In this document: piece after piece, positions 33,556 through 41,071 of the stretch
Numbering within the stretch: the first letter of the stretch is position 1
Layout of the letters: every line of letters begins with the position of its first letter
From: JBEBXQ01 sp040391535
GTDB lineage: Bacteria > Bacteroidota > Bacteroidia > Cytophagales > Spirosomataceae
Reading direction: 5' to 3'
NCBI GenBank assembly: GCA_040391535.1
Contig: JBEBXQ010000009.1
Coordinates: 1-55,823, forward strand
DNA: 55,823 nucleotides
Translations under genes and position numbers: made by a program
The notes under the pieces: model-generated
What the model saw: only the letters and a program-made list of their open reading frames with translations
Database searches by the model: none
Told to the model about the DNA's origin: nothing

Positions 33556-33603
33556 CTACTATACCCCCAAAACGCCGTTTACGGCGTTTTGGGGGTATAG
33601 TAG
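33556..33603. repeat. 48-base perfect palindrome behind susD
   Basis: Two 23-base arms (33556-33578 and 33581-33603) are perfect reverse complements with only TT between them; the core reads AAACGCCGTTTACGGCGTTT. As RNA it folds into a very stable stem, about 33 bases beyond the susD stop codon (leftward). No U-run follows in the susD direction (CTTTATCCGG), so it is not a textbook terminator; mRNA 3'-end protection or a palindromic repeat element is equally possible. Confidence 0.85.
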
Positions 33604-33635
33604 TATGCTGTTGAGCAATAATCTGTGATACGGAT

Positions 33636-35132
33636 TTACTTCTGATCCCACCAGACTTTACTCAGATAGGTATCTCCGTTTGATAATCTTGCTGCGGCAG
33701 CCTGATAGGCTTCCGGATTTCTGAAACGCTCATTTCCTGAATATACACCTCTTCTTGGAATTTGTCCGTTTGTACTGCCTGGGTTCGGACCGGGCGTCAG
33801 CTGAGGGTAACCGGTTCTTCTCCATTCGGCGTAGGCTTCATAATGACGCATGAACAGGCTGATCCATTTCTGGACCATAATTTTCTCCAGTTTTTGTTCA
33901 TCAGTGCCGGTAAGTTTTCCGGTAGAAGCTGCCAGGTAAGCGGTGATATCAGTCTGTGAAATATTGTAAGGCTGTACAGACATGGCAGCCCTGATCCCAT
34001 CCTGATAGAAACCTTCCGCCTGATCGCCGGATAAGCCTCCCCAACCCAGTAAAGCTGCTTCTGCTTTATAAAAGCAGAGGTCTGAGTAAGCCATGAAAAG
34101 GAACGGGAAAGTCGCTTTCCGGTCATTGTAGATCGAGATGGTGCCATAAGAATAGTCATCGCGGTTGATCGTTACGTTTTGCCCCAAAGCAACTCCTAAC
34201 CCTTTGTAGACAGGAGTTCCTGCTTTTTTGGAGTTTTCGGTGGGCTCTGCGATACGGGGCAGCCTCGGATCATCCATTTCGAGTAACGTACTGATGAATT
34301 CCTCAGCAAGCTGGTTTAGCTCTTTACTGCTGTTGTAGCCACTGATAGTCGGGTGATATCCCAGTGCGAAACCATCCTGCGGGTTGGTCTGAATCATGGC
34401 ATTATCAGCATTGCTTGCAAAGATCGGTCCTGCAAGAGCTTCTTCAACCGTTTTTCTGGATAAGGCCTCATCAGCATAACGGAGGCGGAAACCAAGTCTT
34501 AATTTAAGCATATTACCGAATTTCTGCCATGCAGCCACATTCCCTTTATATACCAGATCGGCCTCTCCATAGGAAATATCAGCAGTATTGAGACGGCCTA
34601 TGGCTGTATTCAAATCCGACAGCAATGATGTGTAAATATCTTTTTGCAGATCGTATTTCGGAGTGATGATGATCTCAGTCTCGGGCAATGCTGACTCCGA
34701 ATACGGAATATCTCCCCAGAAATCCGTCATGCGTTGCCAGAGGTATATCTCATAGATTTTGGCGATGGCCAGCTTGGTCCGGCCGGTAGGTAAATCCTCC
34801 TGACCTTTCAGGATTTTGTTTCTGATCTGTGCCAGATTGTTAATGTAGGAGTAATGGGCTGTCCAGTTGTTGGTTTCGTAGATGTCACGATCCTCCTGAT
34901 ACTGAGAAGGAGCCGACAGGGATCCGCTGGCCCATTGCTGCACCCACGAACCCACCTGCCACCAGTTTTGTCCTTCGTAAAGAATGCCGCTTAACTGGGC
35001 ATTGGACAACACATATTCTGCCGGAACAATAGCCGGTTGTGTAGGAGAGGTATTAAGTTCCTCAAATCCTTCGGTGCAGCTTTGAAGGCTGAATACGAAC
35101 AGTAAAGCCGACAAAAATTTATATGTTTTCAT
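33636..35132 (-). CDS. SusD/RagB-family nutrient-binding lipoprotein
   Basis: A 498-residue surface lipoprotein: the signal ends at LQSC (Cys19). SusD-like features are WWQVGSWVQQW, the TPR region with TKLAIAKIYEIYLWQRMTD followed by WGDIPYSE, and C-terminal ISLFMRHYEAYAEWRRTGYP. It matches the SusD_2 subgroup. It caps the SusC channel and binds an oligosaccharide or peptide-like nutrient at the cell surface. It lies 41 bases after the SusC gene in one operon. No degradative enzyme follows, so the ligand cannot be inferred. Confidence 0.93.
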   Translation of the reverse strand: MKTYKFLSALLFVFSLQSCTEGFEELNTSPTQPAIVPAEYVLSNAQLSGILYEGQNWWQVGSWVQQWASGSLSAPSQYQEDRDIYETNNWTAHYSYINNLAQIRNKILKGQEDLPTGRTKLAIAKIYEIYLWQRMTDFWGDIPYSESALPETEIIITPKYDLQKDIYTSLLSDLNTAIGRLNTADISYGEADLVYKGNVAAWQKFGNMLKLRLGFRLRYADEALSRKTVEEALAGPIFASNADNAMIQTNPQDGFALGYHPTISGYNSSKELNQLAEEFISTLLEMDDPRLPRIAEPTENSKKAGTPVYKGLGVALGQNVTINRDDYSYGTISIYNDRKATFPFLFMAYSDLCFYKAEAALLGWGGLSGDQAEGFYQDGIRAAMSVQPYNISQTDITAYLAASTGKLTGTDEQKLEKIMVQKWISLFMRHYEAYAEWRRTGYPQLTPGPNPGSTNGQIPRRGVYSGNERFRNPEAYQAAAARLSNGDTYLSKVWWDQK

Positions 35133-35173
35133 ATTTCTGTTATTTCACAAATTATTTTTGGTATGAACTTCTA

Positions 35174-38100
35174 TCAGAACTTAACATTTACATCTACACC
35201 GAAATTTCTCATCATGGGTAGCGAGTGTCCCTCCATACCCATCGTACCGGCGTTTACGTTGACCGATGAATTTTCCGGAGAAAATCCGTCAGTATGTCTT
35301 TCCAGATACCCGAGGTTACGGCCGTAAATAGCTATGGAGGCTCCCTGGAATATTCTGGAACCGGTGAATAGCTTTGCAGGTAGCTGATAAGCTAACCTCA
35401 GCTCCCGAATGGCGATATAACTGGCATCATAGATAAACTCTTCAGCTACCGCAAATCCTTTGTCAGAGGCGACACGGTTCCAGAATGCCTGCGACGTAGT
35501 AGTTATATTGTTCGCCTCGCCGGTACTTTCCCAGGTATTGCCGTTTCTCACGGCCTTTACTCCTTCAACGAGCAATCCACCTTCACGTCCCTCAAGTGTT
35601 CGTTTTGATGTTCCGTAAGCGGCTTCCTGAACACGGCCCTGCGAGAAAATAATACCGCCGCGGCGCATATCAATCAGCGTATTAAGGCTAAAACCTTTAA
35701 AGGAAAAGTTATTGGCAAAGCCTCCTGTCCAGTTCGGATTGGCATTTCCTAATTCCTGGGTGGCAATTCCGACGACGATCGGCAGGCCGTTTTCGTCAAT
35801 CATTTTTCTGCCTTCTGCATCTTTCAGATAGGCATAATCGGCACCGTTCACTACTCCGTAAGGTTTGCCGGGTTCCGCGGTAATCCGCACATTTCTGTCA
35901 GAGCCTACCAGAATTTCGTCTACCCCGTCAATCAATTCCAGTACACGGTTACGGTTAGCTGCAATATTCAAGCTGGTTTCCCATTTAAAGCTGTTGGAAA
36001 GTGAAACCGGAGTTGCTGATATCAGCATTTCAATACCTTTATTCCTGATCCGGCCTGCGTTGGTAAGTTTGGTACTGTACCCGGTGGCCTGTGAAATGGT
36101 AATCGGAAGAATCTGATTGCTGGTTATAGAGTGATAATAAGTGAAGTCAACCAGAATGTTGTTTTTCAGTAATCTGAGTTCTGCACCGATCTCATATGAG
36201 GTCTTTAGTTCATTTTTGAGATTGGGGTCTGTGATCACGTTCGTATAAGAAGCCAGTGGCTGGCTGTTGAAGGTGTTGGTGTTCAGGCTGTAATAACCAA
36301 TAGTATTATAAGGATCTCCTGATCGGCCGGCCTGTGCCCAGGATCCTCTTATTTTAGCATAATTGAGGATTGAACTGTTGATATTCAAAGCGTCAGTCAG
36401 AACCATGCTACCTCCGACGGAAGGATAGAAAAATGAGCTGTTTTGTACCGGAAGGGTAGAAGACCAGTCATTGCGGGCAGTGATATCCACGAAGTAAATG
36501 TTTTTCCAGCCCAGATTGGCTGCTGCAAATACAGAATTGATATCATATTCAGAAACACCCAGTGACGGAGAGTTCAGAATGGTTCGTCCGATAGCATATA
36601 AGCCGGGAATGGTCAATTGTGTACCTGTGTTTCCTGTGGTTCTGTAGCGATTGGACTGGCGATTGGCGCCTGCATTCACAAAAAGGGAGAAATCGCCGAT
36701 GTCTTTGGAGCCTGTGAAAATCACGTCAAGATTTTCTACTTTGTTATAGACATTGTTTTCAAAAACCATACCGGTTTGCTGTATTCTCGTGCCAACACCG
36801 CTCCATCCATACTGCCGCTCATAGTAGAAATCTGTTCCGTAGCGGGCCTGTACTGAAAGTCCTTTTGCCAGTTCATAGCTTAGCTTTACATACCCTATAA
36901 GGCGATCCCGCTGATCTTCATTATGGTTGTTATTGATTGTCCAGAACGGGTTTGACGTAACCGAGTTACTTTCAAATATTTTCTCACCTCCTACAAAAAA
37001 TCCGTTTCCTCCCAGATCACGGGAATGGGCTATATCCTTGGCAGTATATTCATACCGGCTCAGTCCCTCCATGCTTAAACTTCTTGGAATATACAGAAAC
37101 CTGTAAACGGCATTCTGGCCATCATCTCCCAGATAAGGGCGGTTATTGACATCCTGACGGATATAATTGACTTTTGCATCAATGTTCAGTCCTTTTGCAA
37201 TATCAGATGATAGTTTCAGGGTTGCCGAGTTCCGTTTAAGAGTATTGGTAGGCTGAAACCCATCATTGTTTACGTTATTAATGGAAAAGTAATAAGACGT
37301 TTTTTCTCCGCCACCATCAACGCTTACGGTATTCATGAACATTTTTTCGGTCTGAAAAAATGATTTGTAAGGGTTATCAATCGGTGAATATCGTACCGTA
37401 TCACCCCACATATCCTCCACCATTTGTCCTTCCATTCTGGGGCCCCAGCTACCGCGTGTTGTAGGATTACGTCCGCCACTCAGTTTAGGGATACCTCCCG
37501 TTAATGTCGGATCATATACCACCACCGAACCATCACTTTTTCGGTAATAGGTATAAGTGCCATTATTGCCTTGTCCGTAAACATTCTGATAGTCAGGTTC
37601 TATCAGTGCGCGGCCGGTTGAGAAACTGCCGTTGTACTGGATGTTGGTACGGCGGTTTTTACCCCCCGATTTAGTCGTGATCAGGATAACACCATTTGCA
37701 CCCAGCTGGCCATAAAGCGCAGCACCGTTGGGGCCTTTCAGTACAGTCACTGATTCAATGTCGTTGGGGTTGATGTTGGAGATCCCGTCTCCTCCATCCA
37801 CACCAGTGGCAAATGTCTGCGATCCCAGGCTTCTGCGGTTGCTGTTATCCATGGGTACACCATCAATAACATAAAGCGGCTGGGAATTTCCCGATAAAGA
37901 CGAATTCCCACGAATAATAACACGCGACGCACCGGACATTCCACCTGATGAGCTGGTTACCTGTACACCGGCAATTTTAGCAGAAAGTGCCGATGCAAGG
38001 TTTGTTTCACGGGCATCAGCAAAATCAGTTCCCTTTAATTCGCCGGTAGCGAATGAAAGTGCCTTTTTCTCCCGTTTAATACCAAGGGCGGTCACAACCA

Positions 38101-38788
38101 CTTCATCCAGATTCCGGGTATCGCTTACCATACTGATATCGACTACAGAGCGGCTTCCCACGGTGATTTCCTGGGAAAGATATCCGACATAAGAAAATAC
38201 AAGGATTGCGTTTCCGTCTGTAACATTAATCTCATATTTACCCTCTGCATCTGTGGCCGTGCCGGCAGTAGTTCCTTTTACCATTACGTTAACACCAGGC
38301 AAAGGTTCTCCGGAGTTCTGATCTTTAATGGTACCGGTAACAGTCTGTTCAAAAAAATTAAAACTTTCGGAAGTATTGTTAAAGGCATACACGGGTGAAG
38401 TCAGTAGGTTTGATTCCTGTCTGCCCCACTTAATGATAACATGTTTGTTGTCAATAACTTCATAATATACTTCATCGGAATTAATGAGTTCGTCCAGTAT
38501 TTCCGATATACGCTGATTGGTAGCATTGACAGATACTTTTTTATTGGCCTGTATCTGTTGCGGTATATAAGAAAATTTCAGATTTGCCTTTTTTTCAACC
38601 ATCGTCAGCACCTGACTGAGGTTTTGATTTTGGGCTGAAAGGGTAATACGCTTCTCCAAAAGAGCCTTTTTGTCTGAAGCAGCGCTGAACGCCCCGTTGA
38701 TCAGAAGTACTGTCAACGCAAACATCATCATCCAGACAGAGCGCTGCCGGACAGGATGTCTGAAAGGAAGTAGATTTTTGGATTTCAT
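35174..38788 (-). CDS. SusC/RagA-family TonB-dependent outer membrane transporter with N-terminal signalling domain
   Basis: A 1204-residue protein. After a signal segment (about 20-37) comes an STN (secretin/TonB short N-terminal) domain at about 48-120, which signals to FecR proteins. A carboxypeptidase-regulatory-like domain follows (about 150-225, PLPGVNVMVKGTTAGT), then the EVVVTALG region before the plug, and the plug with SALSAKIAGVQVTSSSGG, RVIIRGNSS and PLYVIDGVP. The C-terminal 22-strand barrel ends in VDVNVKF. It imports a nutrient with SusD using TonB energy. The STN domain and the upstream sigma/FecR pair mark it as a transducing member controlling its own expression. Confidence 0.95.
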   Translation of the reverse strand: MKSKNLLPFRHPVRQRSVWMMMFALTVLLINGAFSAASDKKALLEKRITLSAQNQNLSQVLTMVEKKANLKFSYIPQQIQANKKVSVNATNQRISEILDELINSDEVYYEVIDNKHVIIKWGRQESNLLTSPVYAFNNTSESFNFFEQTVTGTIKDQNSGEPLPGVNVMVKGTTAGTATDAEGKYEINVTDGNAILVFSYVGYLSQEITVGSRSVVDISMVSDTRNLDEVVVTALGIKREKKALSFATGELKGTDFADARETNLASALSAKIAGVQVTSSSGGMSGASRVIIRGNSSLSGNSQPLYVIDGVPMDNSNRRSLGSQTFATGVDGGDGISNINPNDIESVTVLKGPNGAALYGQLGANGVILITTKSGGKNRRTNIQYNGSFSTGRALIEPDYQNVYGQGNNGTYTYYRKSDGSVVVYDPTLTGGIPKLSGGRNPTTRGSWGPRMEGQMVEDMWGDTVRYSPIDNPYKSFFQTEKMFMNTVSVDGGGEKTSYYFSINNVNNDGFQPTNTLKRNSATLKLSSDIAKGLNIDAKVNYIRQDVNNRPYLGDDGQNAVYRFLYIPRSLSMEGLSRYEYTAKDIAHSRDLGGNGFFVGGEKIFESNSVTSNPFWTINNNHNEDQRDRLIGYVKLSYELAKGLSVQARYGTDFYYERQYGWSGVGTRIQQTGMVFENNVYNKVENLDVIFTGSKDIGDFSLFVNAGANRQSNRYRTTGNTGTQLTIPGLYAIGRTILNSPSLGVSEYDINSVFAAANLGWKNIYFVDITARNDWSSTLPVQNSSFFYPSVGGSMVLTDALNINSSILNYAKIRGSWAQAGRSGDPYNTIGYYSLNTNTFNSQPLASYTNVITDPNLKNELKTSYEIGAELRLLKNNILVDFTYYHSITSNQILPITISQATGYSTKLTNAGRIRNKGIEMLISATPVSLSNSFKWETSLNIAANRNRVLELIDGVDEILVGSDRNVRITAEPGKPYGVVNGADYAYLKDAEGRKMIDENGLPIVVGIATQELGNANPNWTGGFANNFSFKGFSLNTLIDMRRGGIIFSQGRVQEAAYGTSKRTLEGREGGLLVEGVKAVRNGNTWESTGEANNITTTSQAFWNRVASDKGFAVAEEFIYDASYIAIRELRLAYQLPAKLFTGSRIFQGASIAIYGRNLGYLERHTDGFSPENSSVNVNAGTMGMEGHSLPMMRNFGVDVNVKF

Positions 38789-38838
38789 AAAAATGAAAGA
38801 TAATTGTTATGGATAATTGGTGTTGGTTTTAAATGGTT

Positions 38839-39891
38839 TCAGTTACAGCCACCGCCGGTAAGATATATGGTAGTGTCTATAACTTCATAGCGGGCACCGA
38901 GTAAAGAGCTCAGAACATTGAGCTTTCTGAACAGGTCTTCATCTTCAATGGAAGTCGTAAGCCTGCAATTACCCGACAGGTTCTGATCATATTCAATCCT
39001 TACACCGTATGCATTCTCAATAGCTTTCAGGATTTCGGACAATGGTGTATCCTGAAAAGTGAATGTAACGGTTTCTTCAGGTGTGGTGATCATCTCCGGT
39101 TGTTCTACCAGCGACAGGGATAGTTGCTTTTCTGTTTCATTGTATATAATCTGTTGATTAGGTGTTAAGATGATTTCGGAATTTTGTTTTGCAGTAACAG
39201 ATTTCCGGTCAGTGATTTCCGGAAGGGCAATGACCGAAACTTTCCCGGTTTTTACAGCAACAGTTACTTTCCGGGCCTCGGGATTGGCGTTGATGGTAAA
39301 ACTTGTTCCCAGCACTTTGGTCACAATGTCGCGGGTATACACATAGAATGGCATATCCGGATTTTTGTGGATATCAAAAAATGCGGTTCCGGTAAGATGG
39401 ACGGCCCTTTCGGTCTTGCCAAAGTCATGGCGGTATTTAACTGAACTCCTGGGATGAAGCGTAATCCGGCTTTGATCATTTAAGCGGATCGTGATATTAC
39501 TGTTTCCGTCATTCCTGTATTCTTTAATCCCTGCTTCAGGAACTACCCACTGCTGTGCAGCCAGGACATGGTTCACATCGGCCGGATGGTTGCTGTTATG
39601 TGATACGATATACCAGCCTAATCCTCCGGCACATACCACAGCTGCGGCCCATCGGCTTATTTGCCTGAAATTCAGAAACGGGCGGAATATCTTATGGTCA
39701 GACCGGGCAATAAGCTGCTCCATTTCTTCCCAGTTTTGCCTGATGAAATGTGCTTTGTCATCCTCAACGGAGTTTACATCTTTATGAAACTCCAGCTCTT
39801 CATACCATTTGTCAAGCAGCTCTTTTTCTTCCGGGCTACAGGTTCCTTCCTGATATTTTCTGAGTAATTCCTGATAATAGCTAAAATGCAT
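38839..39891 (-). CDS. FecR-family anti-sigma factor
   Basis: A 350-residue inner membrane regulator. The N-terminal cytoplasmic part (about 1-80) would bind the ECF sigma factor. One transmembrane helix spans about 82-100 (RWAAAVVCAGGLGWYIV). The periplasmic FecR domain includes HPRSSVKYRHDF, LTGTAFFDI and FYVYTRDIVTKVLGTSF, and the C-terminal DUF4974 domain (about 270-345) includes PLSEILKAIENAYGV. It receives the signal from the STN domain of the SusC protein encoded 50 bases downstream. The ECF sigma gene lies 119 bases upstream on the same strand. Confidence 0.95.
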   Translation of the reverse strand: MHFSYYQELLRKYQEGTCSPEEKELLDKWYEELEFHKDVNSVEDDKAHFIRQNWEEMEQLIARSDHKIFRPFLNFRQISRWAAAVVCAGGLGWYIVSHNSNHPADVNHVLAAQQWVVPEAGIKEYRNDGNSNITIRLNDQSRITLHPRSSVKYRHDFGKTERAVHLTGTAFFDIHKNPDMPFYVYTRDIVTKVLGTSFTINANPEARKVTVAVKTGKVSVIALPEITDRKSVTAKQNSEIILTPNQQIIYNETEKQLSLSLVEQPEMITTPEETVTFTFQDTPLSEILKAIENAYGVRIEYDQNLSGNCRLTTSIEDEDLFRKLNVLSSLLGARYEVIDTTIYLTGGGCN

Positions 39892-39982
39892 AGTTGTACT
39901 TTTTTCGCTATTATGACGGATAAGTGTAGCCTACCCCTAAACTTTTGAGAGGAAAATATTTTTATAATTTTAATAAAATGTA

Positions 39983-39990
39983 CAAAACTA
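39983..39990 (-). promoter_or_regulatory. -7-like element upstream of fecR
   Basis: TAGTTTTG on the minus strand fits TAnnTTTG and lies about 90 bases before the FecR start codon, between the sigma and fecR genes. No -33 TTG is visible upstream, so an alternative sigma factor, possibly the neighbouring one, might be used. Confidence 0.3.
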
Positions 39991-40010
39991 AGATAGAGAG
40001 AGCGGTAAAA

Positions 40011-40586
40011 TCAGATAATTTCCAGGATAATCAGATAGGGAAGGTATCGGCTTAATGAGGTCCGAAGGTGGGATAATGCCTTTGTAATATGATATTCGAT
40101 CGTTTTTTCAGATAAATGCATCTCCTGCGCAATCTCGGCGACGGTTCGCATTTCATTTCTGCTGAGATGATAGATGTATTGTGTTTTTTCAGGAAGTTTT
40201 TTTAATTCATTTTCGACCGTTTTTGAAAGTTCTTCATATTCCAGGTCAGCTATACCGTGTACTTGCGAACCGGAGAGATAATTATGGAGATGTACCAGGT
40301 ATTTTTCTTCCTGAATATGACGGCGGATATGGTCAATGACAAGATTTTTCAGCGCGGCATACAGATAATTCCGCACATTACTGATTTGTAGTTCTTTGCG
40401 CTTTTTCCAGAGGTTTTCAAAAAGTTGCTGTGACAATTCCTGACCAATGTCGCTCCGGCCGGTTTTAGCAGCTGCCAGCAGATACAGATCATACCAGTAT
40501 TTATTATACAGGATTTCGAATGCCCGTACATTGTCATGTCGGAGCATCTGAAAAAGGTCGATATCACTGAGCTCAGGATCGGGCAT
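40011..40586 (-). CDS. ECF-type sigma factor of the FecI-like group
   Basis: A 191-residue sigma-70 factor. Region 2 is ALLYNKYWYDLYLLA-like text near residues 22-90 (here ILYNKYWYDLY, LSQQLFENLWKKRKEL). Region 4, about 120-170, contains LPEKTQYIYHLSRNE and the helix-turn-helix TVAEIAQEMHLSEKTIEYHITKAL. This last segment is typical of Bacteroidota sigma factors paired with FecR and SusC. The ATG at 40586 (MPDPELSDID) is preferred; the frame extends 22 codons upstream with unrelated hydrophobic residues. It heads the fecR-susC-susD locus. Confidence 0.93.
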   Translation of the reverse strand: MPDPELSDIDLFQMLRHDNVRAFEILYNKYWYDLYLLAAAKTGRSDIGQELSQQLFENLWKKRKELQISNVRNYLYAALKNLVIDHIRRHIQEEKYLVHLHNYLSGSQVHGIADLEYEELSKTVENELKKLPEKTQYIYHLSRNEMRTVAEIAQEMHLSEKTIEYHITKALSHLRTSLSRYLPYLIILEII

Positions 40587-40873
40587 CCGTTTTTTATTAA
40601 ACTGAATGATGAAGCAGTATGTAAAATTTGGAAAGAAAACCAAAAATGGCAATTTTTTGGCAATTATTATTTTAAATTGAAGTTTTCAGCAAGCTTGAAA
40701 TTATTCAGGGTATAGGGTGAAGTATCTGAATAGTGTGCAGAAGGATGAACCAGGACCATCTTTATATGGATGCCGGAAGGCAGGGCAGAACAGAGAAATA
40801 ACCGTTTTACAGTTCCGGTCCGGAGTGAAGCACCAGATGATTTCGGATCGTAATTTCCCGGAGTAATATGTAT

Positions 40874-40907
40874 AAAATAAAACCCCGCCATAGACGAGGT
40901 TTATTTT
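40874..40907 (-). terminator. Terminator downstream of sbcC
   Basis: On the minus strand AAAATAAACCTCG pairs with CGGGGTTTTATTTT (one G-U wobble, one extra T) around the loop TCTATGG. It lies 165 bases beyond the sbcC stop and upstream of the sigma gene, and would also end any transcript starting at the palindrome near 41000. Confidence 0.6.
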
Positions 40908-40991
40908 TCCTTACTTTATCGGTTTTTAGTTGTTGAAACTTTTTATATCGTTAAATGATGAAAATCACTTTCTGAGACAATTGTTTCATTT

Positions 40992-41009
40992 TAGTATGCA
41001 AGCATACTA
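40992..41009. promoter_or_regulatory. Operator-like palindrome
   Basis: TAGTATGCAAGCATACTA is an 18-base perfect dyad (eight-base arms around AA). The style and length resemble MarR-type operators. It lies just downstream of a minus-strand -7-like TACCTTTG (41024-41017), where a repressor would block the transcription start. No MarR gene is present in the window. Confidence 0.45.
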
Positions 41010-41071
41010 GTTCTTACAAAGGTAAGCTGATTTTTGAAATTATGATAATTTTTTGACCTGAATTTTATTCA

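Larger units (their letters stand above)
40653..41071. other. 419-base gap between sbcC and the ECF sigma gene
   Basis: Contents visible to me: a terminator at 40874-40907, an 18-base palindrome at 40992-41009, and a -7-like TACCTTTG at 41024-41017 (minus strand). A 74-codon leftward frame at 40891-40667 begins inside the terminator loop and shows no family, so I do not call it a gene. Confidence 0.5.

Noticed and set aside
33556..33603. Calling the palindrome a simple rho-independent terminator
   Set aside because: No U-run follows in the direction of susD and the arms are far longer than the other terminators in the window.
40667..40891. A 74-codon leftward frame between sbcC and the ECF sigma gene
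   Set aside because: Its ATG lies in the loop of the terminator at 40874-40907, and the translation has no family feature, signal or membrane pattern.
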